This document shows, piece by piece, positions 50,331 through 62,898 of a DNA stretch of 64,000 nt. This DNA is from Cycas panzhihuaensis. Lineage: Eukaryota; Cycadophyta. The stretch is from NCBI GenBank assembly GCA_023213395.1, contig CM041465.1, positions 193,075,741-193,139,740 of the forward strand, written 5' to 3'. Under the pieces are notes generated by a model that saw only the letters and a program-made list of their open reading frames with translations, made no database searches and had not been told where the DNA came from. The translations under genes were made by a program, and so were the position numbers. Every line of letters starts with the position of its first letter. Position 1 is the stretch's first letter.

Positions 50331-50334
50331 GTCA

Positions 50335-50470
50335 AAAAAGTGCATTGGCATAAGACAAGCAGAAATATGGCCTATTTTTGAAGATGGAAAACAAGAGGGT
50401 GCAATAAGATAATGGTTCTTTATGCAACCTGTGCAAAGGGTTCAAAGGCAAAGAAAACTAATTGGGTGAT
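50335..50470 (+). pseudogene. Captured NAC transcription factor fragment (SOG1-like)
   Basis: The plus strand encodes VHWHKTSRN (50341 on) and then, after a frame shift near 50400, NKIMVLYATCAKGSKAKKTN and WVMH. A WHKT...G...KKIMVLY...KTNWVMH arrangement is the central DNA-binding part of NAC-domain proteins and most resembles the SOG1/NAC008-type subgroup. At least one indel and one stop break it. The role in an intact protein would be DNA binding; this piece is inert. It stands inside TRG-A, antisense to the element gag. Family assignment is from motif memory, not a search. Confidence 0.6.
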
Positions 50471-50780
50471 GCACCTCATCTGAGAATATATTTAGGCAAA
50501 TATGCCAATGAATGTTGTAATGAAGAGAATGCTCCAAATGCTTTATTAGTCTTTGCAATCAATCTTGATGGTAGTAATGATGCAACTCAACTATCTGCCT
50601 TGAAAATAATTATTAAATAGGATTTGGTTGATATCCTACTTGTACACAAGTTAGGTCGTTTCTCTTATAAATCTTTTTGTGTGTTCGGAGAATGTAAAAA
50701 GCAGAGTATAGAAATAATATACCATTTTTTGGCCTACAAGATCAAATACCAATAAAAATTTTGAGAATTTCTTGTATTGC
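50471..50780 (+). other. Downstream part of the captured segment
   Basis: A plus-strand frame is open from about 50468 to 50620 (NALLVFAINLDGSNDATQLS) but has no domain I recognise. It may continue the NAC-type gene in another frame. Confidence 0.35.
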
Positions 50781-50946
50781 TTTTATAAAGAATGAAATAT
50801 TTCAAAAATCATATATTTGTACAAGAAAATATGAAAATAATGTTGAGTTTTTCTGTTGAAAAGGAATAGTGTTCATACAATTTGTATACCATGCAAAATA
50901 TTTCAAACATATATTGAGCTTTTGGATATGAGCCAATGACTACGAA

Positions 50947-52227
<1,281 letters not shown>

Positions 52228-52243
52228 CTGTTCAGATACCAAA
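52228..52243 (-). other. TRG-A primer-binding site
   Basis: The minus strand reads TGGTATCTGAACAG directly after the 5' LTR. It matches TGGTATCAGAGC with changes. Confidence 0.55.
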
Positions 52244-52796
52244 TGTAGGAAAAAGTAATGTAGGCCCAAATGCTTTGATACCAAATATTAGAAAAAATAT
52301 TGGAGCCCCAAGTAGCTCTAATACCAAATGTAGGAAAAAATATTGGAGCTAAACTAAGCTCTGATACCAAATGTTAGAAATATATTACAGGAGAACATGG
52401 CAGAACATAGAATAAACTTCAATAGATCAATAGATCAATACAAATCTTCAATACATCAATGTTGTAATGTAGAATAAACCATGAAAGCATTGTGTTCAAG
52501 TCATTGTGAGAAGTAAGAATTACAAATTTCCCAAATGAGGGCAGTATCTAAAAACACTAGGGTTGCACATCCCTTAATATTTATAATTTGGAGGAGGAGG
52601 GAAACTCCTTAACCCTTGAATTCAAAATAATAATAAAATAATTCTAACTTAACTCAAATGAAACTAACTTAAATTAACTTAAACTTACCTTAATTTACTT
52701 ACACATGTTGAGCACCCATATGTGTAAAATGAGGTTGATGAGGTGTACAATCCTAGTTAGAAGGTGGGAGTGGAGTGATGATGATTAACTCCAACA
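52244..52796 (-). repeat. TRG-A 5' LTR
   Basis: It starts TGTAGGAAAAAGTAATG and ends AACTCCAACA on the plus strand; exact length match to the 3' copy; GCTAG duplication to its right. Confidence 0.9.
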
Positions 52797-52801
52797 GCTA
52801 G

Positions 52802-55800
52802 TGCCTAGAAACTGCTCTACACAAACTTCTCTGGAGTTTATCATAGGGCCTACATAGGTAAACATTGCCTCTTAAAAGTCTAGTAGGCTACCCTTATTTA
52901 TTTGGTTATCCTTTATTCTAAAAGTGGTCAAGATTTAAAAAAAAGATATATGGTCTTAAAAGAAGAAAAGGCTATAAATTTTTAAATACTTCTTAGAATA
53001 AAAAACTACTTAAATAATTTCACTTACTACAAAAAAATTCAATAGCCTTAATAGTGGCCATTAAAACTTATACATCTTATTTTGATTAGCACATCATACT
53101 AATTAATTTCTACTAGGTTATTTTAACTATCATTTTCAGGAAAAGTAACCTATAGGCATCCTCTCGGCCCCATAGCCCTAAATTACCATTTATAACTCAC
53201 CTATATCATTTCAATGAGCTCATCTACTTGTCCTAGTATATTAGATAATTTTATTACTCAAATTCTAGGTCAATATGTATTTCATTAAAACTTAGCCTCT
53301 TGCTTGTATTCATGATTTTTGATCTAGCTTTTATTTGGTTTCATGGAAAAATGAATGATGGACTTGGTTTTATGATGAGTTAGGACATGTTTTGATGAAT
53401 TAATATATGGATTTTTGTTTTATGATGCATGATGAATGATGATATGATGTGTATTTTACTATCACCTACCAATGACTAAGACTATGACATAAAAAATTTT
53501 CTTTCACGATCAATTTAATCTAACGTTTCCTTTAAAACTTATTATTTTTATGTTTTAGTTTTGATTTCATCTAATTTTTATTATTTTTACTCATTTTTAG
53601 GCTTGTGCTTGTCATTTTCATCTTATTTTAGGCCTCTTTACTCATTTATAAAGTTATTTATACCTCAATCTATATTTAGAAATCATTTTTTGACTTTTTA
53701 ATGAGTTCATTTTTATTTTCTTGATTATCATATTTTTGGTGTTGCTCCAAATATGACCAGTTGTATTTTTAGAGTAAAGTCACATTTTTGGTAGGTCTAA
53801 AAATATGACTGGTCATACTTTTGACTATCATGCATGTAAAGTTTAGCCAATGTACCAGATTTTTGCATGTTATAACCTAGATTTGATGGAATCTTATCCT
53901 TTCTATGCCTAAGAATACTCAATAGGGTTTTGTAATTTATTGTTAAGAGTTGGAGTGTGATTTACTTAAGTTTTTGGTAGATTTTTAATGATTTTTTTAG
54001 TACTACTACTACTATAACTTCAAGACTAATTTTAAAGATACTTATGGGTCAAATTGAGAGATAAATTTAATATCGTAACTTGCTTCTTCACTAATGTTTG
54101 AATATTGATGGTTTGATATTCAACTTTTGTAGTCTTTCTCAAAGTTTTTAGCTTCAAACTTTTTCTAAATAGGTAAGGTCTTTCCTATGTAGTTTTTCTT
54201 ATTTCACTATATTTCTAAAGGTTATCTTTTATTCAGAATTTACTCTTTCTTTTGGCTAATTATTTTGGTAATTTTATATATGTTTTTATCTTGAAATACT
54301 TGTTGAAAAGCCAACCCTTTGAGGGTTCTATAAGGGATAGACTAAGGTGAGGCATGATCATCTTTCCACCATTCATATAACTACCCATTTCTATTCTTGT
54401 ATAGTAGTCTATGTTTCAAGTACTTTGCTATCTCTTTTGGCTTTATTTGGATGTGGTTTAGCCCTTCTTGCTTGTTGTCTCTCTTCCCTTACTTGTTTAT
54501 AGGAAAAATCTGGAAAGGATTGATCAATTGAAGGATAAGTGCCATTTTAAGATAGATTTATGCATTAGGAAAGAAGTCTTGATTTATTAGGTAGTTCTAT
54601 AGTTTTATAGTTTGTTTGATTTCACTTTTAAGATTTCTTTCTTTTCTTTAAAAAGAGAATTTAAAGTGTTGAATAGAAAGTGCATGTTTAAGTTTTTAGA
54701 TTATTAAATATTCAAGGATCCTTTTGGAGTCTTTCTTACTTTAATTAAGTTATAATCTTTGAAAATTGTTTAACTAGTATCTTGTATGAAGATTGCTATT
54801 GAGTTTTATTATTTACATTTAACTTTAAAGGTTTAAAAAATCATTTTAAAGATCAGTAATATGTTTTTAAAGTATCTCTTTACATTATAGATTATTTCAT
54901 TTAAAGAAAAGATTACATATGTGTGAAATAAAATCTTCCAACTAGTATTACATATTATCAATTTCTTAAAAGGTTTACATAAAGCAATTGTATGATGTGT
55001 TGTGTCTCTTGTTAGTATCTTTCCTTTCATTATGAAGTACACATATTACATTTAGAAGGATAATTTCATATTTGTATTAGTATGACTCATCTCTAAAGTT
55101 CAAAAAAAAAAAAATGCATGTATCTAGTTCTAGTTTTCCCTTGCTTATTTCTTAAAGGTAGAATAGGCCTTTAGTTTCATAGATTACCTTAGTTTATTTT
55201 GCTTCATTTTATTAAACATAAAAAAAAAAAAACAAAAAGAAAAAAAAGGAAAAATTTTCCATTTTCTTAACCCTTCCTTTTATCTAAGTAAAATCTAAAA
55301 AGTTGAAAAGATCAAAGCATAGGAGTCCCTAGGAAGGATATTGAAAATATTGTTACAGTAGTTCTGAATTTAAAACTCCTTCACCTTTGAAGCGTACCTC
55401 TCAAGGGTTATTAAGGATAAGGATATTAAGCCTACACTATCATTATACTAGGGGCTTAAAGATCCTCAGAGGTAAAGGGATAGGTTACCCACAAAGGGTG
55501 TTTGTATATTGGAACTCAAGTTTGAAGACCCATAAATAATGCACAAGAATTTCTCTTTTGGTAGGTACCTTCTTAGATTCGAGTTAGACAAGGGCATCCT
55601 CAATTTGCTAGGTAGCCTAAGGAAGGATTCTCCTATCCTGACGGGTAAAGGAAGGATCAAATCCCTCTTCTTGGGAGAAGGGGAAGAAACAAGGTAAGCT
55701 CTAATAGGGTAGGGACCTATGGAATAAGGAAGAGAAATATTTGCTTGAAAGATGTGAAAGAGTTTAGTATGTAGGAACCAAACCTGAGAAGACAAGACTA

Positions 55801-55883
55801 ATGGTGTGTTTTTCTAAAGATCACCTAAAGGGAATGCTTCTAAGGTGTAGGCTAAGAAAAATAAGTCGGCTAAGTATACTAAA
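52802..55883. other. Unassigned DNA between TRG-A and TRG-B, probably GypB2 interior
   Basis: The first 120 bases continue a frame from 38308 (TNFSGVYHRAYIGKHCLLK near 52827). The rest is AT-rich, T-rich on the plus strand, with A runs at 55107 and 55221. It contains a 20-base inverted repeat (53753-53772 / 53797-53816). No pol domain or 3' LTR was recognised. Confidence 0.4.
53753..53816. repeat. Inverted repeat, potential hairpin
   Basis: Arms of 20 bases (ATGACCAGTTGTATTTTTAG and its near complement) match at 18 positions, with a 24-base loop. Confidence 0.7.
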
Positions 55884-56282
55884 GGTTGAAAGAAAATAAT
55901 CATGGAGAACAAGGCAGAACATAAACAAGTAATCATAGATCAATATATTATTATTGCATAGTAGCATAAATATAAAAGACTTATATATTCAATCCATTAT
56001 TATGAAGAGAGTATTACAAATGTCTAAAATGAAGGTGGTATCTAAAGATATCAAGGTTGTATACCCCTGAAAATATATAGTTTGGGAGAGGAGGGAAACT
56101 CCCCAATTTCTAAAATTAAAACAACAATAAAATAATAACTTAACTCAAATTAACTTAAATCAAATCAACCTTACCTTATACTTACTTATACATGTGAGCA
56201 TCCACATATGTAAATTGATGAGAGTGAGGTGTGTACTTCTAGTTAGAAGATGGGAGTGGGGTGATGAGCATTAATCCTAACA
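55884..56282 (-). repeat. TRG-B 3' LTR
   Basis: It aligns with the right 420 bases of the TRG-A LTRs (GGAGAACAAGGCAGAACATA near 55914; GGGAGGAGGGAAACTCC-type text near 56090) and ends ATCCTAACA. It seems to lack the tandem primer-site-like units; the left border is uncertain. Confidence 0.7.
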
Positions 56283-56293
56283 TTCTCCCCCTT
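56283..56293 (-). other. TRG-B polypurine tract
   Basis: The minus strand reads AAGGGGGAGAA before the LTR start. Confidence 0.7.
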
Positions 56294-56299
56294 AATGAT

Positions 56300-57006
56300 C
56301 ATCACGAACAATGTCTTCTATTTAAACTTGTGGAATTTTTACTTGAAAAAAACTTTGAAGATTTATCTTTTGGCTTGATCATTATCAACTCTTCTCATCC
56401 TTTTAGCAACTTGTGTCATTGTACTATTGAGTGGTGTAAAAAAGTTATAAGTAAATGAAGTTTGATTCAAATATGGAAGTGTGACTGTAATTTTGACTTT
56501 AACTTCTGGAACTTTAAGAAAACTTTGAACTTAAACTTTATATTCTGAAGTCTTTGTGTTATGTGCAACTATCATATTATCATATCTCTCCCCTTTAAAT
56601 GGAGGACCGTGTTCTTGTGCAACAAATGATCATGCATTTGATTTGAATCTTCCTTGGTCTTTTCATTATAATTTACCTGTTCTAGTACCTGTCTCACATG
56701 CTTAATATCAATGTTAAATTTATTAAGGGTATTTCCCCCATAAGTAGAAATCAAGACATCTCATACGGATTTAGAAGTTGTTAATTCATAAACTTTAGAA
56801 AAGACATCATCATTCATAGTGCAAAATATTAAAGCTAGGGATTCATTGTCTTTTTTAATATTTTCCTTAATACTAACATCATACTCATCTTTTAAATATT
56901 TCTAAAGACCATATGTAATAAAATAATTTTATATAGTCTTATGCCATAGCGAAAAATTATGGCCATCAAATATAGGAAATTACACTTTGTCAAGATTGAT
57001 TGTCAT
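56300..57006 (-). pseudogene. TRG-B gag
   Basis: The start is at or near 57006. The core includes FPIFDGHNFSLWHKT near 56970, TMNDDVFSKVYELTTSKSV near 56800 and LISTYGGNTLNKFN near 56745. Several Gln and Trp codons are stops. This uninterrupted copy shows the original sequence at the place where CopA2 entered TRG-A. A small UBN2-type Gag of roughly 230 residues would be encoded if repaired; no pol follows. Confidence 0.7.
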
Positions 57007-58400
57007 TTTATCAAAAACTTTAGTACATAAAAGGAATACGCTTTTAGTAAGTAAAAGAAAACTCAATGAATGAATAAACTTATATGATGTCAAATGTAAT
57101 GCCCTTTGAAAATTAAAAAGTGCCTTGGAAAGTGAATGCAAAGTTAATGATCTTTTCAACAACAATGAATAAAATGCCTTTCAAATAAATGACAAATTTA
57201 TAAGATATAATTTTAGATAAAATTTGAAATAAGTTGCGGGTCCAATTGGCTTATCACTTACTTAATGATTAATTCCTATTAGGATATACTTAAATACTCA
57301 AGTTTAGTAGCTTAAAAGCTATACTAAATGATATCATAATAAGGTGAAACTACACCAAATTAAAGATTAATAAAATATGTATTCAATGGAACTGACCGTT
57401 TTGAAAACGGGTTCTTACAAGTCAATATTTAATGAATCAAATATACAATCATCTTTTTTAGGCCTAATGGGAGCCTAGTGCTCAAAATATCATAATAATG
57501 TTAATAAAATACTTATAGAATGCTAAAAAAATGATCAATTATAGTTTATAAAGTTTCTTAATATACTTTTCAATTGAAATTTTGAGAAATAATATATACA
57601 AAAGGTGTGATAATGATAGATTAGAGGCTATTAAGTGTCTATACTTTAATGCTTTTGAAAATTAGTAAAAACACTTTAAAACTTATAAAAAATAATATCA
57701 GTTCGAAGAGGAGTGAGTCAACTTCCCAACAGAACCAAATTATGATCTAAAACAAAAAAGTTATAATAAAATTAGTAACAAGTACTTTTATGGTAAAATG
57801 TTTAAAAAGTGCTAAATTGTCACTTTCAACGATTAAAATAATGATTAAAATAAATTTTAAAAAATAAAAAAATAGATGGTAATGAAGTTTGTTGATAGTA
57901 GATAACTACAGAATAGATCTGGGTAGAAAATAATTTCCCAGTGATAAAATATAATATAATAAAAAAGAGATTTTATAAAAATAGTTCAAAATAACTTAAA
58001 AAATAAATGACTACCTTTAAACTAATTGAAACTTAGTTAAATCAACTCTAAATTTGTCATATGACTGGTTGAAATCACACCTCAGAAAATTATGGATGCA
58101 ATGGGATAGGTTTTGTTAGAAACTGATGATCCAGTCAAAAGATATGGCAAAACTTTGCCAAGTACCCTATGTGAATTAACAAAAGAAAAGAAAAAGATTA
58201 TAAAGTTAAAAAGTTTTGTTGAATTAGATAATAGAAGAGGTCACATAGAAGGGAATGTGACCAGGGGTTAATACTAAAGGGTTTTAAGTCTTTTAAAAGC
58301 AGAATTCAATAAATTATGTAATATAACTAAATTTATTTAAACTTTATAAAATAAATAATATAAAAAAATAAAAAAACATTCTAATAATTTTTTAAAGAGT
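57007..58400 (-). other. TRG-B leader shared with TRG-A
   Basis: AT-rich, noncoding; aligned with 47178-48700. Confidence 0.7.
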
Positions 58401-58832
58401 GTGTCACCTGTACTGTGACACTGCCTCCACTCTACAATATGCCACCATGCTTTACAATACACTGCCACACCTGTGCGTCACCATGCTAGCCGAGGATGGT
58501 GCTCAGGATCCTACAGATCAATAAAAGGGAATCAAGTACATAAGATTTAGATCGTGCTGTAGATATTGGTACATTTATACATACACTTAGATAATGAATA
58601 GGGTTTAGAGGTCTAATCAATTAATTTACCGTAGCCTAGTTTTCCAATTATGATTTCTTGGATTTTGATTCACAACCCCAGTTAGGTATTAGTCTGACAA
58701 TGGACGCACCCTAATTCTTACTATAGAGGGGGAGAATTTGGTATGCTTCTGGATAATCAAGAAGCTTATCTTAGATTAGATAGCTTAACGAGCCAGTTTT
58801 GATTAGCTTTCAAAGGAATATGGTGGCTTCAG
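58401..58832 (+). other. Start of captured segment in TRG-B
   Basis: The shared leader ends near a CACTGCC motif (58420). A GC-richer stretch follows. The reading frame of the Ig-like fragment may extend upstream (MLLDNQEAYLRLDSL near 58745, then a stop near 58807), but I do not recognise the text before 58820. Confidence 0.4.
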
Positions 58833-59753
58833 TTGCTTGTCTATGGACATGGCCAAGTTATACCATCTACATTTAGAGTTATTCAGCCAGACATAAGATA
58901 CATTGTTATTGTGGGATTGTCTCTAAGTGTTAAGTATGGAAGGCTGATCTTAGTGATAGATAGGTGTTTCTACACTGATTTTGTAGGAAACAGGTTCAAG
59001 AGAACTAGAAATTCGAGTGTTATCATTCATTTTGATAGGGGGAATGTCTTTGTAAATCTCTAGACTGAAATTCTAGAGATGCAACTTGAAATTAATAATG
59101 AATCAAGAACTATTGAAGTAACCAATAATACAGAAGAATTGAGGGTATATTTAGACTTTACAATGCCAGTATTAAATTTATTTGTTGAAATTTTGAAGGT
59201 TCTTAAATCAACCACTGGTGTTCTAATTCCAATCTGGAGGAGAAGCCTTAGAAAGTGTCACTTTGGATATGTGCTGAGAAATATTTCTAGCATTGCTGTG
59301 GTAAATATAAAGTTGGAAACAAGTTCTATCATTAGTAGGCAAGGCACCCCTGTCTCACCAACAAATCCAGTTACTTTTCTATATGATTCTAATATACCGA
59401 CTATAAAGTTTAGTACAACATCAACTACTAAAATAAGGGAGCACACTATGCTTATCCTGATACAATTTATTAAACCTATATTTCATTTCAATCCTTTAGC
59501 TATATCAATATCAAGCGGGCATTTAAAAAGATTTAGAGAGGTAACTAGAAGTGCCTACATTATGGACGTAAACATTGATGATAAAAATATTTTGCAAAGC
59601 CCTAGGGCAAGCAATCTTGTGAATGTTTTGATTGGCCTAGATGATATGCAAATATATAGAGTGCAGAAAAAAGAATATATGAGCATCAAGACAATTTTAG
59701 TAGCGAATGCAAGAGTGACAGTGACATTGAAGATGATTATGGAGAGGATCTAA
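58833..59753 (+). pseudogene. Captured fragment of a plant Ig-like (Big-type) membrane-protein gene
   Basis: A plus-strand frame of about 306 codons is broken by a single TAG at 59061-59063. The N-terminal part reads LVYGHGQVIPSTF and later TDFVGNRF; the C-terminal part has FLYDSNIPTIKFSTTSTT and PIFHFNPLAISISSGHLKRF. This is the pattern of bacterial-Ig-like (Big_12 type) repeats in a large single-copy plant protein with C-terminal membrane segments. Only an internal exon-like portion is present. It lies antisense to the TRG-B gag and is much less decayed than the surrounding element, suggesting later capture or slower decay. The alternative is a host gene remnant not carried by the element. 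Confidence 0.62.
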
Positions 59754-59809
59754 TATCTATTTTTTAAGGAAAATAAAGGATGGATTTATATAAAAATATT
59801 CAAAGAATA

Positions 59810-59946
59810 TTTTTTTTTTGGTAAGGTAAAATAATATTAGAAGGGGTTTTAAATAGGTCCCCAAACCTTATACATCAAAGCCCACTAGCCTAGGAAAGAT
59901 GACCATGATAGGCCCATGGTCTAGCCCAGATTAGTGAAAAGCCATC
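59810..59946 (-). other. LINE 3' untranslated region and poly(A) tail
   Basis: A 10-base T run on the plus strand marks the A tail. No target duplication can be tested because the other end is outside the window. Confidence 0.65.
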
Positions 59947-60440
59947 TCATCCTCCCCTATCTGTGCCCTCATTATGTCCATCAATCCTAACCAGACTCAG
60001 AAGCTCTTCTGGCAAGTCCTCCTTCCAGACCTTATTTCTTTTGTTTGACATAACCCAATTTGCCAACCAATTTGCCACCGAATTTCCTTCCCTATACGTG
60101 TGTTGGATTTGAATACTCAGTTTGGAGCTTAGAATATCTTGCATATCCTTGATGATCTCTGCATTGTTCCAACCTGGCTCCACCTCCCCCCTTAAGCATT
60201 TGATCATATATAAGGAATTACCTTCTATCATCACTTTTTGTACCTCCTCCTCATCCAACATGGCTACTGCCCTTTGCATAGCCCATACCTCTGATCTTTG
60301 ATTTAATTGGATACCTAAATACTCTATGAATGCCCATTTCACTGTCCCTGTATGATCCCTGCACAGCCCTCCCCCTCCCACCTCTCCGGGGTTGCCTTTA
60401 GTAGCTCCATCAAAGTTAGTTTTTTCCCAGGTTACTTCTG
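59947..60440 (-). pseudogene. LINE RNase H domain
   Basis: The frame at 60381-59947 begins MGGGGLCRDHTGTVKWAF, preceded by NFDGATKGNPGEV (about 60420). This is the plant RNase HI pattern (D-G-x-x-K-G-N-P-G, then G-G-x-x-R-D). HTYREGNSVANWLANW near 60090 is the C-terminal part with the conserved His and the R-x-x-N-x-x-A-D/N-x-L-A arrangement. It removes RNA from RNA-DNA hybrids. It is nearly intact over 144 codons. Confidence 0.85.
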
Positions 60441-61930
60441 GGGGAATTCAGATAGTTGCTCTCCTCTTCTCGCTTCCTCCCTTCAGGTATCCAATTCCCC
60501 AATCATCAAGAATGCCTTCTTCCCCCTTTGGGATCCTATCCTCCTTCATGGGGACTAGCATCTCTAAAATGCCCTTCTTAATCTCGGTGAACAATTTTTG
60601 GTTGTCTAACTCTTTACCTTGAAAAATTCACTTATTATGCTTCTTCCAGATGTACCAAGTACCTACCGGGAAAATCAACTTCTAGAATCTATCCAACATT
60701 TTACTCTTAAATGGAGGCTCCCATGAGAGGCATTGGTCTCTTAGTGGCTTAGGGGAAACCCATCCTAGACCAGAAATTGTCCCAAATTCCCTCAGAATAG
60801 GGACAATGTATACTGAGGTGGTCCAGGGTCTCATCTTCCTCCTTACATAATTTGCACCTGCTCACCATATAAAAACCATGCTTCAGAAGGTTATCCATTG
60901 TTCAAAGTTTGTTTTGAAGATAGAGCCACTAAAAAGCTGCAACCTTCGGAAGAAGCCCCAGTTTCCATACCCCCGCCAGCATGCCATTCCTAGCCCAACC
61001 TTCTCTTATCATCAATGAGTTATAACCGTCTTTAACCGTATAAGACCCTAATGATGATAGGGGCCATACCAATGTATTGGGAGATGCCCATTTAGGGATA
61101 TATTGGTTTTTAAATACCCCTTTTACACTCTGAATCTCTTCCTCGAAGCCTTGTAATTTGTTGAACGATCTCCATTGCATGTTCTTACCCTGCCCCACCT
61201 AATAATGCTTAACTAATATACCATAAGTGTCCTCACAAACCCTCTTTAGGTTACCAATATTTGGCAACTCCTCTAACCTGGAAGGGCCGTACCACTTGTC
61301 TTCCTAGAACCTAATACTTTCTCCGTTCCCCAGTTTCCATTGCATGCCACTACGCAAGATAAAACACGAGGACCATATGGCTTTCTAAATGGGGGATCTT
61401 GGGGAGCTACACTCCTCATCCTTTAGGAAATATTTATCCCTTAAATATTTTCTGGCTATAATTTTTCCCCACACCGAGCTAACCTCTTTGGTTAGCCTCC
61501 ATCTAGTCTTGGCAATAAGGGCTCCGTTGAAGAGCCCCAACCTCCTTACATTAAGTCCTCCCGCCCACTTGGGCTTGCATACCTTCTCCTAGGATACTAG
61601 ATGGAATCTATTTTTATCTTTGACCCTAGACCATAAGAATCTCTTCATAATGCCTTCATGGGTTGAAATAACCTTACCTGACATCTTAAATAAGGATATT
61701 TGGTAGACTAGAATGCTATGAAGAGAAGACACCACCAGCTGAATCTTTCCAGCCCAGCTTAGTAGTGCCCCTTTCCATCCAACCAGCTTCCTGTTAAACC
61801 TTCCCACAATGGGATCCCAGAGGTTCTTAACCATCTTTCCCACAAAAAGTAGCATCCCCAGGTAAGAAGTGGGAAAGGGTCTACTGGATATCTCCAAAAC
61901 CATGCTAATCCTTCTTTGTAGCCTCTATGA
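60441..61930 (-). pseudogene. LINE zinc-binding reverse transcriptase C-region
   Basis: Pieces in different frames: 61903-61589 (SYLGMLLFVGKM, then WDPIVGRFNRKLVGWKG, the usual text after the plant LINE RT domain); 61198-60929 (GSYTVKDGYNSLM and GVWKLGLLPKVAAF); and a CxxC-type stretch near 60860, as in zf-RVT domains. Frameshifts separate them. Confidence 0.78.
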
Positions 61931-62890
61931 AGTATTGATGAAGAAAACTGAGCTCATATCCAAGTTAATTCTTTGATTAGAAGCCCTATCATATGCTTGA
62001 AGACCAACTTTCAAGGCTCAGGCCTCACCCAGGGAAGCCTTGCTCAAAAAGACATTATCATTGACAAACTAGTCATGGACAATATTATCCAAATTGGATG
62101 ATGGCTTCAATCCGGATACCCACCCAAGCCTCTAAGCTTCCACTGTAGCCCTCCCTAACAGTTCTGCCATTATTATGAAGAGGAAGGGTGAGAGGGGATC
62201 TCCTTGTCTAAGTCCCTTGTAGCTGGGAAAGAAGGATGTCAACCTCCCATTTAGAATCACCAAGAAAGATACACTGGATATACAACATCTCATCCATTCC
62301 TGCCAAACCTCCCCAAAACTGAACACTTTTAAACATTCCAACAGAGACTCCCATGCCACTCGATCATAGGCCTTTAGCATATCTGTTTTTATTATCATAC
62401 CTGCCTCTTTCTTGTGAAAGGTTGAATGAATTATTTTATGAACTGTGATTATACTATCTGTAATTTGTCTGCTCTTAACAAATCCATCCTAGTTTGGAGA
62501 GATGATGTTGGAGGGCACTCTTTAAGGCGATTCGCTAACACTTTAGCCATGATTTTATATTTTACATTGCATAGGCTTATCGGTCTAAAATCTTCCATCG
62601 CTTCTGCTCCCTCCTTCTTCAAAATCAAAACCAAAAAGGTGGCCTGCCATTCTTTCAAAATTGTCTTCCTATGAAAAAATTTGTTTAGTGCTAGAATTAA
62701 ATCATCCTTGATAATGTCCCAATATTCCTGAAAGAAGCCAGGTGGAAAACCATCTGGCCCCAGGGCCTTATCCCTTCCCATTTTAAATAGGGCTTTCTCA
62801 ACTTCGACTAGAGAGAACGGTTCTATCAGTTTGCAGTTTTGAGCTTTGGAGATAACACTCAGAATATATTGCATGAGGGAAGCCCTTAAA
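61931..62890 (-). pseudogene. LINE reverse transcriptase domain
   Basis: Text at 62874-62449 includes KALGPDGFPPGFFQEYWDII and DFRPISLCNVKYKIMAKVLA, the conserved early RT blocks. 62398-62132 has KAYDRVAWESL and GLRQGDPLSPFLFIIMAELL. The two pieces are in different frames. The active-site box near 62053-62070 reads FVND instead of the F/YxDD usual in this family, so a catalytic Asp is lost. Nonfunctional. Confidence 0.87.
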
Positions 62891-62898
62891 TCGGTGTC

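Larger units (their letters stand above)
55884..59809 (-). mobile_element. TRG-B: second Gag-only element with different cargo, 5' part outside or cut by LINE
   Basis: It shares LTR, polypurine tract, gag and leader with TRG-A but carries another host-like fragment (58401-59760). A LINE tail lies at 59810. The 5' LTR is not in the window. This copy is more diverged than the two TRG-A LTRs are from each other. Confidence 0.78.

Noticed and set aside
55466-55795. 109-codon minus-strand frame
   Set aside because: No domain, Ser/Leu/Pro-rich composition as expected by chance in purine-rich plus-strand DNA; no support from context.
59258-59446. Minus-strand frame over the Ig-like fragment
   Set aside because: It is a shadow of the plus-strand frame, which carries recognisable motifs.
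58833-59753. A functional host gene
   Set aside because: Only an internal part of the protein is present, with a TAG at 59061 and no start or flanking exons; it sits within TRG-B.
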